Assembly (NCBI GenBank): GCA_964006375.1
Contig: OZ023266.1
Location: forward strand, 18,980,590 to 19,044,589
Origin: Tillus elongatus
Taxonomy: Eukaryota; Arthropoda; Insecta; Coleoptera; Cleridae
Reading direction: 5' to 3'
DNA length: 64,000 bases
Shown here: positions 21,082-33,900 of the stretch, piece after piece
Layout of the letters: every line of letters begins with the position of its first letter
Numbering within the stretch: position 1 is the stretch's first letter
The notes under the pieces: generated by a model
What the model was told of the DNA's origin: nothing
Databases searched by the model: none
The model's input: the letters and a program-made list of their open reading frames with translations, nothing else
Program-made: the position numbers and the translations under genes

Positions 21082-21665
21082 CCCAGTTTTACAAAGCTTG
21101 ATTAAATATTTAACGGCCGATTAGTTAATCAAGGATTAAGACAACCAATCACAGACTAGAATTCGGGTTGTTGCCATGACAACCAATTATTTTGAAGCTG
21201 TGATTGGTCGTCTGAAGCTCTGATTAACTAACCGGTCGTTAAATATTTAATCGAGCTTTGTGAAACTGGGCATTATGATCAGTTTCACAAAGCTCGGTTA
21301 AATATTTTAACGGATGATTAGTTAATCAAGGCTTCACACGACCAATCACGGACTATGATTCGGGTTTTTGCCATGACAACCAAATATTTTGAAGCTGTGA
21401 TTGGTTGCATTAAGCCTTGATTAACTAATCGGCCGTTAAATATTTAATCAAGCTTTGTGAAACTGGGCATTATGCTCAGTTTTACAAAGCTATATTAAAT
21501 ATTTAACGACCGGTTAGTTAATTACGGTTTCAGCCGACCAATCACAGCTTGAAAATTTGGTTGTCATAGCAAAAACCCGAATGATAGTCTGTGATTTGAT
21601 TGGTCGTCTGAAGTCTTGAGTACTAACTAGCCGTTAAATATGTAATAGAGCTTTGTGACACTGGG
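21082..21665. repeat. Three tandem copies of a palindromic MITE
   Basis: Three units of about 190 bp at 21082-21270, 21278-21467 and 21475-21665, each separated by 7 bp (CATTATG-like). Each unit is an inverted repeat running from CCCAGTTTTACAAAGCT to AGCTTTGTGAAACTGGG. The arms contain TTAAATATTTAACGG and TGATTAACTAA-type sequence. Each arm also has a CCAAT box (GACCAATCAC / GTGATTGGTC), so up to six CCAAT boxes lie 285 bp to 870 bp upstream of the VPS51 ATG. Confidence 0.9.
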
Positions 21666-21950
21666 CATTACTCTATGTAACTAAACAGCATGTGTTGATG
21701 TTGTCAGTTGTTATGTCAGAATGATCAACAATAAATTTAGTCCGCATTCCTCATATTTTGTCAGATCAACATTCAACAAGCAAAGTAAAATTGGCTAAAA
21801 TGAACATTAAAAGGTTTTTAACTAATGTAATTAACAATTAAATAATTTAAACTTATAATCAAGTGCAGGTTTATAAAGTTGAAAAGTGAACCAACGTACA
21901 CAAATCGTTTTTACTGATAATCTGTTGGGTAAAAATAACTTTTTTCCAAA

Positions 21951-24900
21951 ATGACTGACAAAAAAACAAATCCTTTGGATATTAATGGTCCTAATTTTAA
22001 CCCAAATATCTATTTGGATAAACTGTTCAAGGTAACGCTACTTAAATTCCATAGCGTTAGGCTGTGTAAATTGTTTTGCTTTTTTAGGAGAGCACTTTAA
22101 AACAAGTAATGGATCATGAAAATGAGATAGTAAAAGACACCCAAACTTTGCATTCTGATATGCAGACACTCGTATATGAGAATTATAATAAATTTATCTC
22201 TGCGACTGATACAATAAAGAAAGTAAGTTGGAATGTCGCCAATTAATAATAGTAGTAGCATATTGTCAAATCATTTTTTCTCCCCCACATTTAATGATTT
22301 TGTGGTGATTGCACACAGTTGTTGAAATTATTTTTGAATGTTAACAAATTTGATTATGAACCACTATTCTTGACTTTTTCAGATGAAGAATGACTTTAAA
22401 CAAATGGAAACAGAAATGGATTTATTAGCCTCAAATATGGCTTCAATCACACAATTTTCTGATCAGATAAATTCCACACTGCATGAAAACCGTCAGAAAA
22501 TTAGTAAACTATCAGGTGTTCATACACTTTTACAGAGGCTACAGTTTTTGTTTAAGTTACCAGCTACACTAAAGTCAAGAATGGACGAGAAAAACTACAC
22601 CCAGGTATTTGATTCTTAGGACTTTCTTCCTAAAAGCAAGGTTTTAAGAAACTGAAATTTCTAAGTTGACATTTTGAAACGTGACATACTTAAGTTTAAA
22701 TGAGTGAAAAGGTTTTTCCAGTAACATGTCCCAAAAGGTAGTAAAATCCTGGTTAGCATTTGAAATTACAAAAACGCTAAAAGAACTTTGACTGGAGAAA
22801 ATTGTGGGTTTAAATCAGACATTTTGATCTTTTAACTAATTGTGAATGAGTACAAGTATATATTATATATTGGTAAAGTTCAAGTATTTATACCATGTTA
22901 CTTAGGATTTGTCCTTATTTTATACTAATGTTAGTAATTTTATTCGGTAATCCTCTGTTGTAGACACCTCAGTAGTGAACAAATAATTCGGGTGGAATCG
23001 GAACGCAGAAGTGGACGCTGGACGATGTGCACTGTTGCCAGATGAGTATTACCAAGGGTCATTTTAAATATAGAAGGAAATCAAGGGGTGAACAAATGTT
23101 TTTATAATGTAAATAAATTACAATATGGCGTCATCTACATAAATCGATATTTGACATATTTTGCGGAAAGCAGTAAGAAAACGGAGATGAAGAAAGTTAA
23201 TTTTTAGCCATGGTGGTCTAGGGGAAAAAACGTGGGCCTCTGGACCCAAAGGTACTGGGTTCAATCTCAGATTTCCCTTCTCCTCCCTTTTTAAGTACAT
23301 CAGTAACATCAACAGAGGTTGTGCCATTGTGATTGAACAAGGTAATCTGAACGTTCGCCCTTCCCAGGGGGCGTAAAGCTGTCGGTCCCGTGTCCATGCG
23401 ATGTTGGGCACGTTAAAGACCCAAATTTCGCAGACAATGCGGTGAATGAATCTCTTTAGTAAAGTTAATGAAGCAATTTCCGTTGCAAATTGCCGATGAT
23501 AAATCCAACTGTATATGCTAATAGCAAACAGTATCCAATATATTATTTTGAAAAGTCGCGCTGTTTCATGGTAATGAAGCAATTTCTACTGACAACTGTC
23601 GATGATAAACATAATCGAGAAAATTGCTCAAAATGGGCTTCCCTTCGAAGTGTTTGTTTATATTTTAGTTTCCAACCTTAAATGAGTATGAAAAGTGAAT
23701 GAAGCAATTTCCGTTGCGAATTGCCGATGATAAATCCTACTGTATATGCTAATAGCAGACGGTATCCAACATATTATTTTGAAAAGTCGAAATGTTTCAT
23801 GGTAATGAAGCAATTTCTACTGACAAACTGTCGATGATAAACATTGCCGACAAAACGACTCTAAATGGGTTCACCTCACTGTCCGGGAAATTTGTATCTT
23901 TAACGTGCCCAACATCGCATGGGCACGAGACCGACGGTTTTACGCTCCCTGGGACGGGCGGAACGTGCAGATTACCTTGCTCAATCACAATGGCACAGTC
24001 TCTGTTGATGTTACTAATGTACTTAAAAAGGGAGGAGAGGGGGAAATCTGGTATCGGACCCAGTACCCTTGGGTCCAGAGGCCCACGTTTTTCCCCTGGA
24101 CCACCATGCGGCTGAAAATTACCTTTTTCCATTTCCGTTTTATCGCTTTCCGCAAAATATGTCAAATATCGATTTATGTAGATGACCCCATATTATAATT
24201 TATTTACATTATAAAAACATTTGTTCACCCCTTAATTTCCTTCTATATTTAAAATGACCCTTGGTAATACTCATCTGGCAACAGTGCACATCGTCCAGCG
24301 TCCACTTCTGCGTTCTGATTCCACCCGAATTGTTTGTTTACTACTGAGGTGTCTACAACACAGGATTACCTTTTATTCTTTTTTGAGTATTGATTTATTT
24401 TCTAGGCAGTTCAAGACTACCTACATGCCCAAAGAGTCTTACATCAATATGGCAACTTACCGTCATTCCAAGGCATAAAGGCTGACTGTGAATCTATCCT
24501 AGTTGATCTAAAAGAAGAACTAAGAAAACAGTTTAGCAATCCTAAGGCCACAGCTAAGGAACTAGCTGAGTCTGTTGATCTCTTATTACAACTTGATGAA
24601 CCAGCTGGCGAACTTTGCTCAGAATTCTTGTCTTGTGCTGAAAAGAGACTAAGCGAGCAGCTGGTAATGTTGAGGGATCAAAGTGAGCAAAGGGACATCT
24701 CAGAGTTTGTAGATTTGGGGTGTACTGGATTTTTAAGCGACCTCTGTTTAGTAGTTACATCTTTCCATGATATGTTCGTGAATAGGATGGACACCGACAA
24801 TATTGAACAGAAGTAAGTGCTCATTACATATAGTTTGAATATAAAGTTGGATGTATTTTTCAGATTCGTGTTTTGGTGGAGTATAAAATTGGAAATATTT

Positions 24901-27900
24901 TTGTTTTCTTTTCTTTAGTTATTTATTTATTTATCATATGGCGTACACATGGTTTAAAAAACTAAAACTTAAAAATTAAGACAAACACAAATCAAATATA
25001 GACCGACATTTCACACATAAAGGTATGCTACTAGTACATTAAAGACTTAACAAACAATATATGGGTTATTTAAGAGATATCATAGTGCTATGTCCAAGCC
25101 CTCGATCCAGTCGGTTGCGCCTGGCGGCAAAGTCAGCATATCCACCATGTTCCCTGCGTATGCCCTCTGCTCACATTCTTGCACTATATGAGAAACAACT
25201 GTGCAGCTGTAATGAGGTGTCGCTGGTCTGGATACCGGGTCACTCGGACCATAATGGCAATGTTGCGGCCGACACGCTTGCCAGGAGTGGTGCCCAGAGA
25301 GACTTTGTCGGACCAGAACCGGTGCTGGGGATAACATCATGCACAGCAAAAGCACCTTAAAGACTTGGACAGAAAGAATGACAATCCAGTATTGGCAAAA
25401 TCTTCCAGGATTAGCTCACTCTAAGACCTTCATGAATGGCCTGTCTGAGTCAAGGACTAAAAAACTTCTAGAGTTAAACAGGCAACAACTGAGTACTCTA
25501 GTCGGCCTGTATACAGGACACTGCCGCTTGCGTCACCACATGCACCGTATTGGAGTTGGTCAGGAGACCGAGTGCCGGCTGTGTATGGATAGTGACGAGA
25601 CAGCAGAGCAGGTACTGTGTTCCTGTCCGGCAGCGGACAGAACTAGATACCTGCTCTTTGGCAAGATAAAGCTTCCCCCGGAGGATCTGGATCAACTTTC
25701 GCCCACAAAGATTATCGACCTCTGCAGAAGGCTGGCTTTGTTGGGCGAGATATAGACTATTAGGCGTGAGCCACAATAGACCTTATGGTCGTGGTGGAAG
25801 GACTGGTATGGCCCACTCACAATCAAACCTAACCTAACCTATATGAGAAACAGTCTGGCGCGGGGCCCCACAGTCGCATTCGGCAGACGGCAGCTTTCCC
25901 CATCTCTACAGCATGTCAGCACATCTGCCATGGCCGGTTCGTATTCGGTTCGCAGTCTTCCAAGTTTGTCGGGGGAGGTCCAATCCATTGGGCTTGAGTT
26001 CTTCTACTGTCCTAATTGCTGGTTGGCGGGATCTCAGTCTGCGAGAGCTTGCACTGGCAGTGTCGTCGTGTATGGGCAATTGTAAATTTCCAGCTATTTT
26101 CTTGTATTGGCGAATCAATGCTTCCTGTCGTCGGAGGCTTGGAGGAGGGATATTGCTGAGTATTGGGAGCCAGTATGTTGGTGTTGACCTACTACATCCC
26201 GTGATGATTCGCATTGTATTATTAAGCTGGGTGTCAATCTTAGCTACATGGTGGCTATTCAGCCATACAGGGGCACCGTACTCTGCCACACTGTAGACGA
26301 GACCCAAAGCCGAGCATCGAAGGGTAGTAACCGATGCACCCCACAACGTGCCACAAAGCATCTGTAGGATATTATTTCTTGTTCGGATCTTGGCTGCCAT
26401 ATTATCTAGGTGTTTGTTGTACGTTAAAGTTCTATCGATGGTAATTGCCAGATACTTTGGCGTGGGATTATTTATAATCTGGACATCATTAAAGTATATC
26501 GTAAGTTGTTGGTTAGCGAGTTTGTTCAAGTGGAAGCAAGCACACTCGGTTTTGCCTGGGTTAGGTGTTATCCTCCATCTTCTGTAGTATTGTCCAAGGA
26601 CCTTGAGGTCGTTGGTTAAAATTTGTTCTGTGCTTTCTATTGTCTTCCGTCTGATTGCTATTGCCAGGTCGTTCGTGTATAGGAACTTTTTTGATATTGT
26701 TTCTGGCATATCAGATATGTATGCAATGGGGTAAGCAATTTTTCAGTCTTCTCACCTTGCTGGATAGGTCACCCATTTCCACCCGAAATGATCTGTCACA
26801 CAGCATGTTGTGTCAGAGTGTCATAGGCCGCTGTGAGGTCAATAAATACCGCGGACGTCTTAAGGCATTCCTGGAATCCAGCCTCGATAAACGTTGTCAG
26901 GCTTAAAACCTGATCTGTGCAGTTGCGACCAGGGAGAAATCCAGCCTGTTCGATTGGAACGCATTGGTTTATTCTGTCACAAATTCTTTCAAGGATCATT
27001 CTTTCCAGGAGTTTGTAGCATGAGCTCAGCAGCGAGATGGGCCTGTAGCTTTCAGCCATGTTCTTTGGTTTGCCTGGTTTTAAGAGAGCTATTATCTTAG
27101 CCCGCCCAAAATCCTTGGGGACAGAACCGATGTTAAGTATCTCGCTGAGAAAGTCAGCTATCAATTTTCTAGCATATTTTCCAGTGTTTATAAGAAATTC
27201 CTTGTGAATCCCATCATATCCAGGAGCCTTACCGGTTTTAACATATTTCAGTGCCTGGATGACTTCCTCATTGCTAAAAGGCCTTGAGAACTAGGGATCT
27301 TCAGTGCAGGCACTCTTTAGGTCCCTAAGTTCATCTTTGATTTTTGTCGTATGTTTGTGATCTCTGGGGGCTCTCGATAAGGAGACTATTCGATTTGCAA
27401 CTTGATTTGGGCCCACTTCTGGTCTCTTACGAAGGATGGGTTTACCTGCACCTAGCTTCCCGAGGAAGCTCCAGGCTTTTCTACTAGAGTGTTTAAAGTC
27501 GATACCCTCGGTGGTTTCGGTCCATTTTTTTCTACGGGCTGCGTCGAGAGAGTGCAGCAGTTCATTTGCTATTTCAGGGTCTCCGCTCTGCAGAAAGTTC
27601 TGGTACAAGTTGTCGCTGTCATCGTTCCAGCCTGGTATATATTCCCTTCTGTATCTACTCAGGATATGTTTCTTTGCTATGCATATAATGGCTCCGGTAA
27701 ACCTGCTGTAGTTTTCGTGTCTAGGGGGGGGGATCCACCACAGGTACTTGTCCAGGTCTGATTTGAAATTATTCCAATTTCCTTTCCCAAAATTCCACTG
27801 TGGTCTGGGGAATGATCTTATAATTGGGATTTGGATCCCCACTTCTAATATAATGGGTCGGTGTTGGCTCTTAGGGAAGTTCTCAAGGACACGTCTGGAC

Positions 27901-30900
27901 ATGGCAATAGGTTGGCCGTTTTGGTTCGAAGTTACGAATGTTAGGTCTGGGTTATATTCCCCATTCCAAGCCCCAGACCGGAAGGTTCCCCGCTCTTTGG
28001 CACCAAATATGAGATATAGGTTTTGTTCCTCAGCCCAGTCAACAAGTGCTTCACCATTAGGGTCGTTGTGTCCGTATTTCCAATCAGTGTCATGACTGTT
28101 AAAATCTCCAGAGTAAATGGTAGGGTGTGGGTGTGTGGAGAGTGTAAGTGGGCCAAGTGACAGCTGGTGGCTTATAGATGTTTACTCCGTTCATTTCTCC
28201 AATCTTGACCACAATTGTATAAACGTCATCCTGAGCGGTTGCGGAAACCAATGTAACATTTTCTATGTCAGTTCGTGCATAGGTTATTATATGGTGATAG
28301 GTAATGCCTACAATATCGTATCCAGGTATTTTAACTCTCAATCAAGCCTGATTTGCATCCGCTAGGTGGGTTTCCTGGATAGTCACCAAGTCAATGTTAT
28401 TCTCTCACAAAATTCTCGATAATTATTGACATTTAGATCGACTAATGCCTTTAATATTTAGTTGGCAAATCCGGATTATATCTCCGAGATTTCTTGTCAA
28501 ATAGTCCTTAGAAGGACTAGTGGATTGATTTGTATCCATATGTACCAAATAGTCAGGAGATCCGGGGATGGTCTGACTGCCAATCGTTCTAGTTCATTTA
28601 GCGTTACCCGGGGTGCACGTGTAGCCTTCTGCTACGGGCACGAACTAGATTGCACACCACTTTTTTTAGTAAAATTAAGGAATACAAATAAATTACATTA
28701 TTGTTAACTGTGATGGGAGCATTGCAAATGTTTTTTTTTCAGTGAAATATTTGAAAATTTTGCTGCAAAAGAACTCAACGTTTTTATAAAAGAGAATATC
28801 CAGAAATATTTTGAACTTGTACAGACCAAGGTTGATTCAGAACAGGATGTGGGTGATACAAGTGTCTTGGTTCAAGCTTTGGACAGATTTCATAGAAGAA
28901 TAGAAGGTAATGAACTTTGCAAGGACATGGATTTTAAAACGTAAGTTGCCATTAAAGAGGTATTTGTTTGAGATCAATTTTTAATTGTTTTCACAGATCT
29001 GCTCTTGATATAATCATAAACGCTGGAAGGAAACAATGCAAGGCACATCTTCAAGTTCTGAAGATGCATTTTGCAGATTCTTTGACGAAAGTCCGACAAA
29101 GCTTGGCAACACCGAAACTGATAAGCCAGGAGGAAAACTCCAAAAATCTGAATGAATTGCTAAACTCTCTTATTGTCGGTATCGTTGAAAAAACGAAAGG
29201 TGTTTTGCAAGATTTAGTGGTAATGATTTTTCTGTTATTTCTGTTTTCTTTTCAGTGTTATCAGTCAAGTTGTATATTATTATTATTTTTTATTTTTCAG
29301 GTGTTTATTCAACCAGAGATAAATTTCTCGAAGAAACCACAATTTAAAGACAGTTTCTGTGTTGATAATGTTAGAGAGGGTCTCATTGTTTGCTTTATGC
29401 ATCATCTTACGGCAACAGCAAGAAGTTTTTGTTCTACAGCTACAACAGACCCCAAAGTACCTCCGACGTTGCTTCTGTTATTATCAAAGTTATGTTTGGA
29501 GTTCAGAAATAACAGTGTCCATTTTTTGGTAAATGCAATTTTCCTGGTTCTGGTTTCAGTTATTTATATTAGAATCAAGACAATATTTTCTAATAGATTT
29601 GTTTCTGTAGAAGTGGCTGGCTTCTGTGATACAAATTTTTATCTGATACAGAAATAGCAGAAAAATAAAAAAAAGTCTGGACGCAGCAAGTGCGTTATGG
29701 TAGTGAATTTTCCTAAAAATGTTTTTAATAGAAGATATGTCTTGTTTTTAAAAGAAGGACATTTGGTTGGCAGTATAACCTATATATTATTAAGAATCTA
29801 CGGTTATTTCATTAAAAAAGCTTGTTTCAAAAAGTACAAATATTTTCCGAAAATAAACCTTAAAAGTTCCAGAAAAAAACTGGTCCGATTTTCCTGGCCA
29901 AGGAACCTCTTTAAGCTGTTTACACACACCTGCCAGGATATAATTATTCACAACCAGCTTTAGAACCAAAATTGAAAAAAAATTGCAAAAATTTATTTTA
30001 CAGAAAATCACCATTTTTTTTTTTTACAGAAATTGCCTTCAGTAATGTTACACTAAATTACATTTTTCACAAAAATTCGACAACTTTTCTTTTACAATAA
30101 CTTACTAAACATTTATTATTAATTACCAACATCACAAAAATCTTACAAAAATGAATTCCACAGAAACACTAAAAACATTGCTGTGAAAACTTTTAAAATT
30201 CAGCCACTATACGGCAGCTCGATTTTTTCGACGAGTAATACAAACATAAAGCTCTCTGAATGCGTCATTTCTATGGGCCTCTGCTATCTATTGATAAAAA
30301 CGCCGTTTCACAACTTGTGATATGTATTTGAAATATGTTCAAAAAACGTGAAAGGTTGCAAAACAATTGAAATAACTCAAAAATGATGAACGATATCATT
30401 TTTTTTTTTCTTACAAACATGCATTATAATTCTCTGAAAAACACAAAAATGCAAAAAAGTAAGGAGGTGTTTTACTAAAAAAAAAGAAAGTGTGTATCAC
30501 CAATGACTTACGGGCCACCATGTGATTGTCAAAATAGGTTTGTAAGATGCAGCTCGAGATACCCTATAATTAACGTATATACTTTTTTGTCAGCTCGTAT
30601 AATAACGGATATATTGAGCGTTGCTGTAGAAAAGCGTCACACTGTATATGTGTAAACAGACAAAAACTGAAACTGACCCCGTATATGGGTTTTTGGGGTT
30701 CTAGTTCGCGCTCATTTGAAGAAATCTTTTTAAAATTCAGTCGCAGTCTTCTCAATAGCGAATTTTTTCGACGAAAATTTGCTAAAATATAGACTATTAA
30801 ACCATAAACTCTATAGCTGAAACTACTGCCGAAGCATCAGAAAGAGGGTCTATTTGAAATGGATTTTCTGAAAATATTTTAGTACAATGAAGGACAATGA

Positions 30901-33900
30901 TGGTTGAAGCTGAATGTAAAGGCTTTGAAAAACACACTTCTTACAACATATCGTCTACATACTCAGTATTTGTTCCAAATTCGTTGTCTGAAAATTGCAA
31001 ATTTTGACGTTTCAAATCGCAACTTTGACGTTTGAAGAAGAAAAATTATCAAATTTTCAACATATTTTTTCTGCTACTTCTTGACGTTTTTGCGTCAAGA
31101 AAACTGAACCGTTGGATGTAATATTCAATTGGTTTTGTTAATCACACAAAATATTTTGTTCTTGTGCTTTCCTCTGATTACCAGTGGCACCCAAATTTTT
31201 TTCTTAAAATGCCTATAACTTTTTTCCCTTTTAACCTAGTGATCTGAATTTTGGATCGTAGGGTAAGGTGGACAGTAGAAACGTATATGCCAAAGTTAGT
31301 TGTCATAGCTCTGTTATTTTCGGAGATGCGAAAAATTTTCGAAGAAAAACCTAAAATTTTCCCGGAAAAACTGGTCCGATTTTCCTGGCTAACGAACTTA
31401 TTCCATTCATGGTGAGTACTTTTCTTTCGCAAGTGGCTTGGATAAGTTCGTTAGCCAGGAAAATCGGCTCAGTTCAAATAGATTAAGCAATGCTTTGTTT
31501 TAATTAGATAATCGAATTACCTCGGTCGGTGCCAGTTCTGAGCTAACCTTTAATGTATCGAATTTCGACCAAAAAATTATAATGCATGTTTTTAAGAAAA
31601 GAAATTTGGGACGCAACAAGTGCCTTATTATTATTATTATTATTATTTATTCATTGATAAAAATTATACAGTATGCCTATACAATAAGTCTGAGACTTGT
31701 GGTGTACATTTGCATAATTTTAAAAGTTATATCTAAAGCAATGTGACAATTATATATCAAATTCGGCAAACTTCAAATTTTGACAAACTAGGTAGCAAAT
31801 TTGTAGGAAAATCGGCTCAGTTCAAATAGATTAAACAATGCTTTGTCTTAATTAGATAGTCGAATTCCCCAGGTCTGTGCCAGTTCTGAGCTGACCTTTA
31901 ATGTATGGAATTTCGACCAAAATTATTATATATTATGTATGTTTGTAAGAAAATAAATTCGGGCCGCAGCAAGTGCGTTATGGTAGCGAATGTTTATCAA
32001 ATGTTTCAAATTTGAATAGCTCAATTTGCTATTAACCTATAAGGTTCGTTTATAAGGTTCGTTGGCCACTAGTTCTTTCGAAACATTTTGAGTTTATCTT
32101 TGAAATTTTTTTGTACATTTTCAAAGTTTTTTAATTAAATATGGTACATTGTTTCTACTAAATAGGTTATACTGGTAACCAAATTTGATGCCTGCTTTCT
32201 TTAAAAAAAAAACACCTATTTACTATTTAACACATTCACTGCCACCCACTATTTGTTGCAAATTCTGTGATGCCGAGTACTAATTTTTCAAAAAACTATT
32301 ATTTATAAGTAACAGCTGGTTTTTTACAGGTTTTATAAGAAAATATTTATTATTATTTGGCACTTCTAGGTAAGAAAAAAATATGTATTATATGTTGATG
32401 CATCGGCATATCATGGTAAAATGACTGCCACAGTGCCGCATGTAACATCATATGATACAAGCGTTGACTAATTATGCGTTTGGAGGTATTGGAGAAATAA
32501 TACATTTGTATGCTCAAAAGTGTAATTTTAATTTTGAAATATTATATAAACACTAAACTAAAATAATTTTATCTATAAAAAACGTACAAACAAATGCCTA
32601 ATGAAGCAAACCAATGCTACAACAAAAACAAATAAATAAAAACTAACGAAAAAAGTGGAATTATCAAAATGTTTATATTTACATGTTATGATATTCACGA
32701 AAACATGGCTCCATGTACAATCCAGGCAAATCTGGACATTTGCTACAAAAGTATGGTGTCAGTTTTTGTACTTTTTTCTTATAACACATCTTGCATCTTT
32801 TTCGCATATGTTTGCCGGAGTCTGGGTTGTGGTACCGAGATGGTAAATGTTGATCACTAATGACCGTGGCTTTTGCTGGAGTTGGTGTAACAGTTTTCAT
32901 TGACAACACTTTCTGAATAACAGATAATCGATAATCGAAGGTCATTTTTTCTCCGGTATATTTCTGATAGAGCAAATAACTATTCAATAACAATATCAAT
33001 ACGTAGTGAATAAACAACTTCTTATACCAGCGAATTTTTTCCTTTCGCTGGGATAGTAAGCGAGTATTTGATCTTGCCGATTGATGCCCGACATATATTT
33101 ATTGTACATGACAACAGTTTGTGGCTTTACTTGATTTTTCCCCCTGGGAATTTTCAATTTAAATATTTTCGCTAATAAACTCTGTGGACAAAACCAATAC
33201 ATCCTTTTTGTCACGCCATTTGGTTACACCAACACCATCAGCATACAAAGTTTCCATTTCCCCTTTCTTTAATTCATATCTTTGCGAAGGGGCCAGTGAC
33301 AAATGTTTTTTCGTTTAGAAGTTGTTTTGCTAATGTGTAACTATTATAAAAGTTATCCATATGGAGTGCCCCTTACCCAACTTCCCTTCCATTAATGCTA
33401 AGACAATATTTGCGGCATGCACCTAAATTATCGGCTGCACCAGTGTAAAGGAAACACTGTAGTACCAATCCATTTGGCTCTGTTAGTAAATACAGCTTAA
33501 GTCCATATTTATGTTTTTTATTTTTTTGTATATTGCCTGAACTGTAATCTCCCTCGCCGTAAAACCATAGACTCAGCTATGGCCAACTCTTTGCCTGGAT
33601 AATATATTTCATCCATTTTCTTATTCATATAATTTTGAATAGGTCTTATCTTTTGCATTCGGTCAGTGACAACAGTTTCTCTGCTTTCTGGATTTCTGGA
33701 AAAGTGTAAGCAACGCATAATTATTAAAAATCGATTTCTCATCATGTACCTTGGAAAACAAGGTATAGAAAATAATTCATGTTGTCTCCAATAACTTTGA
33801 ATATGATTCAACTGAATTGTACCCATATGAAGCCACAAACCCAAAAATATTTTTTAGCTCAGGTAATGTTAGCAGCTTGCAGTCTGTTATTCTGCCCTGC

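Larger units (their letters stand above)
19125..21950. promoter_or_regulatory. Divergent intergenic region, eIF3g and VPS51
   Basis: The 2.8 kb between the two start codons must hold both promoters unless 5'-untranslated exons lie elsewhere. I cannot place a TATA or initiator for either gene with confidence. It contains a solo LTR (19530-19899), a hammerhead-like repeat fragment (20955-21060) and a palindromic MITE array (21082-21665). The remaining 19125-19529 and 19904-20950 show nothing recognisable. Confidence 0.5.

Noticed and set aside
23118..24198. Mirror-image frames of 97-154 codons in the foldback arms
   Set aside because: They arise because the arms are inverted copies. No transposase motif is present.
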